Shown here: in pieces, positions 1-6,236 of the stretch
Position numbering within the stretch: position 1 is the stretch's first letter
Layout: each line of letters starts with the position of its first letter
Assembly (NCBI GenBank): GCA_959605945.1
Contig: CAUHGY010000076.1
Location: 1 to 8,633, forward strand
Direction of reading: 5' to 3'
Length of the DNA: 8,633 bases
DNA from: an uncultured Clostridia bacterium
GTDB lineage: Bacteria > Bacillota > Clostridia > Christensenellales > Borkfalkiaceae
Notes under the pieces: generated by a model
Told to the model about the DNA's origin: nothing
Seen by the model: only the letters and a program-made list of their open reading frames with translations
Database searches by the model: none
Translations under genes and position numbers: made by a program

Positions 1-852
1 AGCCGTGAAGAAGGCTACAAATCGGTGTCTCCGCTTGTGGAATGCAACGATAACATAATAATATTCATGGCCGTTCTGGGCGCAGATTTTACATACAGTT
101 TTGCCGACGAGCGACAGGATGAAAACATGGAAAAAATACTTTTCGGATGGGCGGCTTGCGCTAAAAATTTCTGGATGTGGGATTACGTAACACAGTTCAA
201 TGAATATTTGTTTTATCTGCCCAACATGCACTATCTGAAAGAAAATCTGCAGGTATACAAAGAGATAGGCATTACATATATTATGAATCAGTCGTCATAT
301 ACGCAGACGGGGATTTGGAGCGATTTGATGAAAAGCTATATTTCGTCGCGCTTATACTGGAATCTCGACTGGGACGTGGAGTATCTTATTGAGGAATATC
401 TTGACTTGTATTTCGGGAAAGGGGCTGACGGCGTTAAGGCTCTTATGGACGGCTATGACGAATTTTTTGCCGAGCTGCGAAGTAAAGGCGAACTCTATGT
501 ACAGGTATTGTGCAGCTCGGGAAACGAGCAGTTCATAGAGGCAGAGCTTTACGACATAAATTTTCTGAAAAATATACTTACGGGTATAGAAAACGCGATT
601 GCGAAGATTGCGGACGATAAAACGCTTTCTCAGGCTGAGAGAACCGCTACGGTTCAGAGAATGAATTCCGTAAGACTGACGCCGATGAGAATGATACTCC
701 GCAACTACGATATGTATTATCCGGGCGAAATTACGTCGAAGATCGAGTTTGCAAAGCAATTTTTCGATCTGGCGGAAGAATGCGGCATAACCCGCGCTCT
801 CGGTGAAGGAAACGCGGTTGCAGACGCAAAGAGAGCGTACGGCCTGGCATAA
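1..852 (+). CDS. DUF4838 glycosidase-like protein, 5'-truncated by the window edge
   Basis: The frame is open from base 1, so the true start lies upstream; 283 C-terminal residues are present before the TAA at 850-852. The protein is a clear paralogue of the next gene. It shares the blocks MWDY, YIMNQ, SRLYW, LI-EYL and VRLTP-RMI in the same order, and its first residues line up near residue 320-330 of that 722-residue protein. The part seen is therefore the end of the presumed TIM barrel plus the helical C-terminal region. DUF4838 (PF16126) is a family related to GH20/GH67-type glycoside hydrolases and is generally poorly characterised biochemically. This copy ends after the helical region and lacks the extra C-terminal alpha/beta domain of its neighbour. 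The next gene starts 37 bases downstream, so the two are probably co-transcribed. The family call is confident; the substrate is unknown. Confidence 0.85.
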   Translation, partial: SREEGYKSVSPLVECNDNIIIFMAVLGADFTYSFADERQDENMEKILFGWAACAKNFWMWDYVTQFNEYLFYLPNMHYLKENLQVYKEIGITYIMNQSSYTQTGIWSDLMKSYISSRLYWNLDWDVEYLIEEYLDLYFGKGADGVKALMDGYDEFFAELRSKGELYVQVLCSSGNEQFIEAELYDINFLKNILTGIENAIAKIADDKTLSQAERTATVQRMNSVRLTPMRMILRNYDMYYPGEITSKIEFAKQFFDLAEECGITRALGEGNAVADAKRAYGLA

Positions 853-872
853 AATTAGATGAAGTAAAAAAC

Positions 873-877
873 GGGAG
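873..877 (+). promoter_or_regulatory. Ribosome binding site of the second DUF4838 gene
   Basis: GGGAG lies 12 bases before the ATG at 890. This spacing is longer than usual, so initiation may be modest or coupled to translation of the preceding gene. No better SD-start pair is visible between the two genes. Confidence 0.5.
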
Positions 878-889
878 TAATATACGGCG

Positions 890-3058
890 ATGAAAATTTC
901 CGATTATAATACCATTGTTTGCGACAGTTCATCGGCGGCGATTTCTTATGCTGCCGGAGAACTGGTAAAATACGTGAAAAAATGTTGCGGCAAAGAGTTG
1001 ACCGTCAATGCCGCCGAGAATGATAAAGCATTTGTCCTTGTCTGCGGCAGAATTCCGGAAGAATTGAAAGAACGGTGCCGGGCGGAAGCACTGAAATACG
1101 AGGGGTTTTACATTGTCTGCAAAAATAAAAAAATATACATAATTTCCAAAAGCGAAAAAGGCGTGATATTCGGAGTTTACGATTTTCTTGAAAGATATCT
1201 CGGAGTCAGGTTTTATAATGAAGGCTGCGAGATAATACCGGAAAATTTTTCTGCTTATATACCCGACGGCGAAATTTTATGCAATCCGCTCAGCGAGCAA
1301 CGCATATATCTTTCTGAAAAATCGGGTTGCAATCCGAGATTGGATTTAAAATACAGATTTTCGAGTGATTTTGTTCTCGATGACAAGTTGCTCGATATCC
1401 GGTCTCAATGGTGTAACGAAGTGTCTGACGCTCATAATTCTTTAGATTACGTTCCCATGGATAAATATGGCGCGACTCATCCGGAATTTTATTTTTTAAA
1501 TAAAAAATCGGGTATTTATGAATTATGTTATACCAACGGGATTGACAGCGACGGCAGAATCGAAAAAAATAAAGAAAGCGTGGCTAAAGCCGTTGTCGAT
1601 TCAATGGAAGTTCTTATGGAAAAATCGCCTGCCGGCGTCAGGTATTTTATGTTCGGCAGGCAGGATGACGGGCTGGCGCTTTGCGATTGCCCGCAATGCG
1701 TTGCGGCAAGAAAAAAATATAAAGGCGAAGCCGGGACGATGATTGTTTTTCTCAATGCAGTGATTGCAGAATTGAGAAGACGTTTTGATGAAAAAGGAAA
1801 AATTTTCGATAAATACATCGTTACCTTTGCCTATTCGAGTACGGTATCGCCGCCGGTGGACAGTAATTTTCAACCGATCGATTCAAAAGTCGTTCCGGAC
1901 AGAAACCTGTGCATAAGATGTGCGTTCCTTAATGCCGATTATACTTATCCGCTTTCTGATGACAGACAAAATCCCGAAATCAAATTTCAGTTCAAAGGTT
2001 GGAAGGCGCTGACCGAAAATATAATGATATGGGATTATGCCGCAAATTTTTCCGAATCTTTCTGGTATTATCCAAATCTTGAATACATAGGAGAAAATAT
2101 CAGAAATTATACTGAATCCGGTGTGAATTATATTATGAATCAGGGTGCGTATAATATTTTCGGCTCGTGGCAGGACGATATGAAAGCATATATCTGTTCC
2201 AGGTTATACTGGGACTGCCGGCTGAACGTGAAAGAGCTGATAACGGAATATCTTCAAGCGTATTACGGCGCCGCATGGAAAAACGTTTACGATTATATAG
2301 ATAAAACGGAAAAATTTTTTGCGGACAGAAAAAATGACGGCATGAAAACCGGGGTGTTCGGTCAGTATGACATTTTATGCTACAAAAACTATACTCTTGA
2401 TTTCCTTGAAGACGGTTTAAGCATTTTAGACGGCGGCATTGACGCGTTGAAACAGTCAGAAAGGCACGGGCGGAAAAACAGAGAATATATGGACAGATTG
2501 GATCTTGTACGGCTCACGCCGCTGAGAATGATAATTCTCAACGCAGACTTTTACGGTGAAGAAGTTTTTGACAGGCATATAGATGATTATGAAAATATAA
2601 TTGACCGATTTGAACTGCCGAGAACGGGAGAAAGCGGGTATACTCAGGTTTATCTGGCGGAAGTGGGAACATTCAGATATTTTTCGGATTACAGAATAGT
2701 TCTGTCGCAAAATCCGACGGAAGAAGAACGCCGCGCCGCAGCACTCATGCGCGAAAGGATTTTTTCGGAAACAGGCGTTTTGCTTCCGATAATAGACGAT
2801 TCCGAGATATATCCCACAAACACCGAAAAGGGCATAATGATCGGCAACAACGCAATGGTCCGCGAATTTTTCAAAGAAGGCATATTGGTGGATGATTACG
2901 AATATTATTTTGACGCAATGGGGTATTGTTTGTTTATTTTAAGCACCAAAGACATAGTTAAAGCCTGTGAGACATATTTGGATAAAATGACTTTAAGGAC
3001 TGCGCGAGGATTAAAGGTAAGGCCGTACAGGCGGTTTAAAAGAAACATAACCGGATAA
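890..3058 (+). CDS. DUF4838 domain-containing glycoside hydrolase-like protein
   Basis: Complete, 722 residues. Residues about 1-105 form an alpha/beta domain like the N-terminal domain of GH20/GH67 enzymes, ending in GVIFGVYDFLERYLGVRFY (91-109), a typical DUF4838 entry motif. The presumed TIM barrel follows. It carries QDDG (258-261) and a Cys cluster C265-x-C267-x-x-C270, which may bind metal. Conserved blocks IWDY (380-383), YIMNQ (414-418), SRLYW (437-441) and VRLTPLRMI (540-548) are shared with the upstream paralogue. Residues about 598-700 look like a second, diverged copy of the N-terminal domain, absent from the paralogue. The N-terminus (MKISDYNTIV) has no hydrophobic signal sequence, so I infer a cytosolic enzyme acting on imported small glycosides. 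Start choice: first ATG in frame after GGGAG. The family is known mostly from genomes; no substrate can be assigned. Confidence 0.88.
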   Translation: MKISDYNTIVCDSSSAAISYAAGELVKYVKKCCGKELTVNAAENDKAFVLVCGRIPEELKERCRAEALKYEGFYIVCKNKKIYIISKSEKGVIFGVYDFLERYLGVRFYNEGCEIIPENFSAYIPDGEILCNPLSEQRIYLSEKSGCNPRLDLKYRFSSDFVLDDKLLDIRSQWCNEVSDAHNSLDYVPMDKYGATHPEFYFLNKKSGIYELCYTNGIDSDGRIEKNKESVAKAVVDSMEVLMEKSPAGVRYFMFGRQDDGLALCDCPQCVAARKKYKGEAGTMIVFLNAVIAELRRRFDEKGKIFDKYIVTFAYSSTVSPPVDSNFQPIDSKVVPDRNLCIRCAFLNADYTYPLSDDRQNPEIKFQFKGWKALTENIMIWDYAANFSESFWYYPNLEYIGENIRNYTESGVNYIMNQGAYNIFGSWQDDMKAYICSRLYWDCRLNVKELITEYLQAYYGAAWKNVYDYIDKTEKFFADRKNDGMKTGVFGQYDILCYKNYTLDFLEDGLSILDGGIDALKQSERHGRKNREYMDRLDLVRLTPLRMIILNADFYGEEVFDRHIDDYENIIDRFELPRTGESGYTQVYLAEVGTFRYFSDYRIVLSQNPTEEERRAAALMRERIFSETGVLLPIIDDSEIYPTNTEKGIMIGNNAMVREFFKEGILVDDYEYYFDAMGYCLFILSTKDIVKACETYLDKMTLRTARGLKVRPYRRFKRNITG

Positions 3059-3072
3059 GAGATTTTATAAAT

Positions 3073-3765
3073 ATGGTTTTTAAATTTTTGTGTCCGAAAA
3101 AAACCTCGGTGCCCGATTACGCGATAGCGATACTGGCGTTTGCGGGAATTTTATGCACTTCGATAATTTTCAAACAGATGTTCATAAAAGTGCTGCCGCT
3201 GTTTTTTTCGCTCGTAATAATGCTGGTGAATGCGCATGCCAACAGAATAGGATTTCTTCTCGGAGCGATTAACGCGCTGATATATATTATCGGTTATATG
3301 GGGGAAAAGTTATACGGCTCGGTGGTATCTTCGTTATTCGGGGCAATTCTGCAGACAATAACGTATTTTACCTGGAAGAAACACGCTTATAAGCATTCGA
3401 CGGTTTTCAGAAAACTTAAAGAAAAATATTTTCTGTTGCTCAGCGGGTTTATAATAGCGTCGTGGATAGGCGTGTATTTCCTGCTGAAAACCTTCGGAGG
3501 ACAGGAAGCGCTGATTGACGCGCTGATAATGGTTTTCGGTTTTGTGGTTCCGTTCACAGATATGTTTGCAGTTATCGACGGGCTTTTATTTTCTGTGATT
3601 AACCAGATATTGTCGGTCGTTTTGTGGGTAAAAATTGTAACAAGCGGAAACACGGCAAATTTGACATACCTTATTTATGCGGTGTACGGATTTTATATGG
3701 TTGTCAGGAAGTGCTTTACCTGGATAAAATTATATAAAGAACAGAAAGCGGAAAAAGAAGAATAA
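3073..3765 (+). CDS. PnuC-like small-molecule transporter (SWEET-fold family)
   Basis: A 230-residue, very hydrophobic protein with about seven to eight membrane spans (roughly 15-33, 38-54, 58-76, 82-100, 118-138, 145-162, 165-188, 196-218) and a charged C-terminal tail. Features that match PnuC proteins are LYGSVVSSLFG (80-90) followed by W101-K-K-H-x-Y, the motif INQILSVVLWV (176-186) with N177 and W185, and the final YGFYMVVRKCFTWIKLY. PnuC proteins are facilitators for nicotinamide riboside and share the fold of SWEET sugar transporters; that is known for the family. What this copy carries is not shown. Lying between a glycosidase-like gene and a sugar-type oxidoreductase gene, it may import a glycoside rather than a vitamin precursor. 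The start ATG is 14 bases after the previous stop, with a weak AAGAGA site at 3057-3062, suggesting translational coupling. Other small polytopic families cannot be excluded. Confidence 0.7.
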   Translation: MVFKFLCPKKTSVPDYAIAILAFAGILCTSIIFKQMFIKVLPLFFSLVIMLVNAHANRIGFLLGAINALIYIIGYMGEKLYGSVVSSLFGAILQTITYFTWKKHAYKHSTVFRKLKEKYFLLLSGFIIASWIGVYFLLKTFGGQEALIDALIMVFGFVVPFTDMFAVIDGLLFSVINQILSVVLWVKIVTSGNTANLTYLIYAVYGFYMVVRKCFTWIKLYKEQKAEKEE

Positions 3766-3797
3766 TATAAAAAATCAAATAAAAAAGCAGGTAATTT

Positions 3798-4760
3798 ATG
3801 AAACAGGTGTGGCCTTTAGGCGAAAAAAAGTTAAATATCGGAATATTGGGAATGACCGAAGGAAACGGGCACCCGTATTCCTGGAGCGCGATGTTCAACG
3901 GTTATGACAAGGAATATATGGACGATTGTCCCTTTCCCGTTATTCCTGATTATCTTTATAAACAGCCCGAAAAAACATTCGGCATAAAAGATGCTTTTAT
4001 AACGCATATCTGCTGTACGGGGTGGGGCGACAGGAAAGACGCGGAGAAGATCGCTAAGGCGTCGAGAATAGCAAAAATCGTTACAGATCCTGCCGAAATG
4101 ATAGGCGAAGTGGACGCGGTCATCTGCGCCACGGACAACGGCAACGAACACGTAGAGCGCTGCAGGCCGTTTCTGGAAGCGGGTATCCCCATGTTCATAG
4201 ACAAACCGCTTATAAATAAGCTTGAAGATTTAAACACGTTTATTGAGTGGAGAAAAGAGAATAAGCGGTTTATATCTTCGTCAAGCATGAGATACGGCAA
4301 AGAATTAGAACCGTTTTATAAAAATCATTATGAACTCGGGGAGCTCAGGTATATTTGCCAGCCCATGCCGAAAATGTTTGAAAATTACGGCATACATGCT
4401 TTGGAACAGATTTATCCGTTATTGGGTAAAGGATTTTTATGGATTCAGAGCACAGGCGAAAAAGGCAGGGATATGTTTGCCGTAAAACACAGCAGCGGTT
4501 GTATGGTTAATATCGTTCAAGGTATCGGAATGAGCGGTGCAGGAACGCTGATTATAGGAAGCGCCGGGTCAAGATATATAGAGACCAAAGATTCTTATTA
4601 TGCTTTCAAAAAACAGCTTGATCTGTTTGTCAGATGGTTAAGGACCGGCGAGGAACCTGTTGATTTTTCAGAAACTGTAGAATTGATGAAACTGGTGATA
4701 GGCGGTCTGGAAAGCCGCGCCAACGGAGGAAAAAGAATTTATTTGGAAGATATTCAATAA
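3798..4760 (+). CDS. Gfo/Idh/MocA-family NAD(P)-dependent oxidoreductase
   Basis: 320 residues, at the short end for the family. An N-terminal Rossmann fold begins with NIGILGMTEGNGHPYSW (13-29), where the glycine-rich turn is expanded rather than a plain GxGxxG. The cofactor-binding signature usually written EKP appears as DKP at 135-137 (FIDKPL), with K136 in the expected place. GIH (198-200), followed by E203, fits the catalytic histidine motif of the C-terminal alpha/beta domain. There is no signal peptide, so it is cytosolic. Family members oxidise, reduce or epimerise sugars, inositols and sugar acids. Here it is the last gene of a glycosidase/transporter operon, 32 bases after the transporter gene, and probably processes the released sugar. 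A weak GCAGGT site (3787-3792) precedes the ATG. The family call is firm; substrate and cofactor preference are unknown. Confidence 0.9.
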   Translation: MKQVWPLGEKKLNIGILGMTEGNGHPYSWSAMFNGYDKEYMDDCPFPVIPDYLYKQPEKTFGIKDAFITHICCTGWGDRKDAEKIAKASRIAKIVTDPAEMIGEVDAVICATDNGNEHVERCRPFLEAGIPMFIDKPLINKLEDLNTFIEWRKENKRFISSSSMRYGKELEPFYKNHYELGELRYICQPMPKMFENYGIHALEQIYPLLGKGFLWIQSTGEKGRDMFAVKHSSGCMVNIVQGIGMSGAGTLIIGSAGSRYIETKDSYYAFKKQLDLFVRWLRTGEEPVDFSETVELMKLVIGGLESRANGGKRIYLEDIQ

Positions 4761-4765
4761 TAGAA

Positions 4766-4777
4766 TTGATATATCAA
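4766..4777. repeat. 12-base perfect palindrome TTGATATATCAA
   Basis: A perfect dyad five bases after the oxidoreductase stop codon. It could be an operator half-site pair or chance in AT-rich DNA; it is too weak and AT-rich to act as a terminator. Confidence 0.3.
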
Positions 4778-4840
4778 CCGGCAGCATTTTAAAGTAAGTC
4801 GGAATCTTTGAATTTTGACGATATTTTAAAACGATTTTAC

Positions 4841-4879
4841 AAAACAGAAAAGACGCAGATAAGCGTCTTTTTTTGTTTT
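4841..4879 (+). terminator. Intrinsic terminator of the DUF4838-oxidoreductase operon
   Basis: AGACGC (4851-4856) pairs with GCGTCT (4863-4868) around the loop AGATAA. The stem extends through flanking A and T bases to about 4848-4871 and is followed by a T run (4868-4874). AAAAC (4841-4845) can also pair with GTTTT (4875-4879) across a bulge. Read from the other strand, the hairpin is also followed by a T-rich tract, so it could act in both directions. It sits about 90 bases after the last operon stop and marks the transcription-unit boundary. Confidence 0.88.
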
Positions 4880-4979
4880 CCCGCCGTAATCGAAGATTAA
4901 CAACCCTTTGGGAGCAATAAGTATTTAACTGTTTTTTGATATGAAAAAAATAAAAAACATAAGTTTAATGCATTAATTT

Positions 4980-4998
4980 TATATGCTTTAAGCATATA
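4980..4998. repeat. Inverted repeat TATATGCTTTAAGCATATA
   Basis: Nine-base arms around a single central T. As RNA it would be a seven-base stem with a short loop, followed by an A/T-rich tract containing five T. It may be a regulator-binding dyad or a weak secondary terminator. The AT-only flanks make chance occurrence reasonable. Confidence 0.35.
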
Positions 4999-5251
4999 TA
5001 TTTTTAATTTTAAGTAATTTTTCGAAAAAATTTTTATAGCAATTTAATGCCGTGGATCGGTATTTTATTTTTTAGATTTTTAGCGAGTTTAATTTAGCTT
5101 GAAAATTTTCAGAGTGTTTTTATTTCACGGTTCGTAAATCCGCATAACATTTTTTAAGTTCAGGGATTTTGAAGGATGTTTTTTGTTATATGAAACTCGA
5201 TTTAAATGTAATTCAGGTCGGCTTCTATTAATCTTCAGAAAATTAAAATAT

Positions 5252-5262
5252 AAACGTTTTTA
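5252..5262. repeat. 11-mer AAACGTTTTTA, copy 1
   Basis: Identical to bases 5737-5747. This copy lies about 90 bases upstream of the 123-residue gene and the other just upstream of the 139-residue gene. The core AAACGTTT is a palindrome, as expected of an operator, but the sequence is of low complexity. Confidence 0.25.
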
Positions 5263-5341
5263 GTTATCAATAATTTTATATATGATTTAACAAAATTTTA
5301 CGACTTTTTGTCTGCCAAAATATGGTAGTTTTATAGTAAGC

Positions 5342-5347
5342 AAAGGA
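5342..5347 (+). promoter_or_regulatory. Ribosome binding site AAAGGA of the 123-residue gene
   Basis: It lies seven bases before the ATG at 5355. Good sequence and spacing fix this start and support the gene being real despite its lack of a recognised family. Confidence 0.7.
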
Positions 5348-5354
5348 TGAAGTT

Positions 5355-5726
5355 ATGACACGTAAAGAAATATCATATCTGTTAAAAAGATACAAATATA
5401 TCGTTAAAGCTATAGAAAAAGGTCACCAAAAAGTTGAAATTACTATAAGCGGAAGAAAAGAAAATATAGATATAAACGATAAGGTGCTGACGTTTATAGA
5501 TATATTTAAACTTATATACGATAAAGAAAATGATCTGGTTTTAAAGAAAATGATAAAACTAAACGTCGTTTACGGTAAAAGCGACGTAAATATTGTATCG
5601 CAGTATCCTGTTGAGAGAAGTTATTATTACCGTTTTAAGTCGGCGTTTATAGATAAAATTTATCATTGCTGTATTTTAAATAATTTAGTAAGTTTAGAAG
5701 AAATATTAAGCGAAAAAATTATATAG
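5355..5726 (+). CDS. Small protein with possible C-terminal helix-turn-helix; unrecognised
   Basis: 123 residues, lysine- and isoleucine-rich, with no signal peptide and no membrane segment. I do not recognise the family. The N-terminus (1-20) is a predicted basic helix (KEISYLLKRYKYIVKAIEKG), followed by a short beta-like stretch KVEITISGRKENI (26-38). The C-terminal half has the pattern of a sigma region 4-like or phage ArpU/RinA-like helix-turn-helix: a helix around 58-70, then YPVERSYYYRFKSAFIDKI (84-102), where RSYYYR would start the recognition helix. That resemblance is a pattern judgement, not a confirmed hit. It is the first gene of a cassette ending in a giant RHS gene; the next gene starts 45 bases downstream. 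It could be a transcription regulator of the cassette or a phage-derived remnant. Composition is more AT-rich than the upstream operon. Confidence 0.7.
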   Translation: MTRKEISYLLKRYKYIVKAIEKGHQKVEITISGRKENIDINDKVLTFIDIFKLIYDKENDLVLKKMIKLNVVYGKSDVNIVSQYPVERSYYYRFKSAFIDKIYHCCILNNLVSLEEILSEKII

Positions 5727-5736
5727 AGTGCAGAAA

Positions 5737-5747
5737 AAACGTTTTTA
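5737..5747. repeat. 11-mer AAACGTTTTTA, copy 2
   Basis: Second exact copy of the 11-mer at 5252-5262, within the 45-base gap between the two small genes. It is flanked by GTGC (5728-5731) and GCAC (5753-5756), which could close a weak hairpin just before the next ribosome binding site. Confidence 0.25.
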
Positions 5748-5760
5748 AAAAAGCACGGAT

Positions 5761-5766
5761 AAGGGG
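5761..5766 (+). promoter_or_regulatory. Ribosome binding site AAGGGG of the 139-residue gene
   Basis: It lies five bases before the ATG at 5772. The only other in-frame ATG is at codon 69, so this site decides the start. Confidence 0.65.
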
Positions 5767-5771
5767 AATAA

Positions 5772-6191
5772 ATGATAAAAAATGTTGTAAATTTTAAATT
5801 TCTTGTGGATTTTTTTATATTTGTCGGAATTTCAGATAAAAGAAAAGAACGTGACAGAAAGAAAAATTTTTTAAAAGCCAATGAAATTATCAATTTATAT
5901 AATTCGTATAGCGGAAATACGCTTAAACAAAATTTATATACCTGCAAGGTAAAAGAACTTACTTTGAAAAGGTTTATGATATGGCAAAGTTACTACAAAA
6001 TTTTAAAAATAAGATTTGGGGGTACCGAATATGAAAAAATAATAAGAGAGAAGTATGAAAAAAAGAAAAATTATATTGAAAATTCTTTAAATACCTATCA
6101 ATCGATAAGCAGCTATTATTCAAAACTCGACAATATATATCAATACATTTATACATTAGCGTATCACGATGATTTAATAGAAATATTTTAA
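5772..6191 (+). CDS. Small lysine/tyrosine-rich protein, unrecognised
   Basis: 139 residues, extremely AT-rich, and strongly basic in the middle (SDKRKERDRKKNF at 21-33). I do not recognise the family. Residues 5-20 (VVNFKFLVDFFIFVGI) are hydrophobic but contain Lys and Asp, so they look more like an amphipathic helix than a signal peptide. The C-terminus, SSYYSKLDNIYQYI (113-126) then HDDLIEI (132-138), echoes the end of the preceding protein (RSYYYRFKSAFIDKI then NNLVSLEEI). The two may share a related helix-turn-helix tail and be diverged relatives. The 45-base gaps on both sides and a good SD suggest co-transcription with its neighbours. Possible roles are a DNA-binding regulator or an accessory factor for the RHS protein; neither is shown. 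Confidence 0.62.
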   Translation: MIKNVVNFKFLVDFFIFVGISDKRKERDRKKNFLKANEIINLYNSYSGNTLKQNLYTCKVKELTLKRFMIWQSYYKILKIRFGGTEYEKIIREKYEKKKNYIENSLNTYQSISSYYSKLDNIYQYIYTLAYHDDLIEIF

Positions 6192-6223
6192 CAAAATTTA
6201 AAAAATAAAAAAATAAATTGAAA

Positions 6224-6230
6224 AAGGAGA
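6224..6230 (+). promoter_or_regulatory. Strong ribosome binding site AAGGAGA of the RHS gene
   Basis: A near-consensus SD six bases before the ATG at 6237. Upstream in-frame stops rule out a longer N-terminus, so the absence of a signal peptide is not a start-choice artefact. Confidence 0.8.
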
Positions 6231-6236
6231 AAACTG

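Larger units (their letters stand above)
4880..5354. other. AT-rich intergenic region with no gene
   Basis: About 475 bases of very AT-rich DNA. No open frame with a plausible SD is present; the best start, ATG at 4941, gives only an 11-codon peptide with no SD. Short palindromes occur, such as GAAAATTTTC at 5101-5110 and the dyad at 4980-4998. The promoter for the following cassette must lie here, but no clear -35/-10 pair stands out. I recognise no tRNA, riboswitch or attachment site. Confidence 0.6.

Noticed and set aside
352..759. Minus-strand open frame of 135 codons
   Set aside because: It lies opposite the well-supported DUF4838 gene, has no recognisable protein features and reads as a shadow of the coding strand.
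3831..4300. Minus-strand open frames opposite the oxidoreductase gene
   Set aside because: The plus-strand Rossmann and DKP motifs cover the same bases; the minus products look like nothing recognisable.
4941..4976. Micro-ORF beginning MKKIKNIS
   Set aside because: Only 11 codons, no SD, in AT-rich DNA; it cannot be told from chance.
5308..5337. Candidate promoter TTGTCT - 18 bases - TATAGT before the 123-residue gene
   Set aside because: The -10 is good, but transcription would start at about 5344, inside the SD AAAGGA, so it is unlikely to serve this gene.
5728..5756. Hairpin GTGC...GCAC around AAAAACGTTTTT as a terminator
   Set aside because: The stem is short and almost all A/T and is not followed by a T run; it lies inside an apparent operon.
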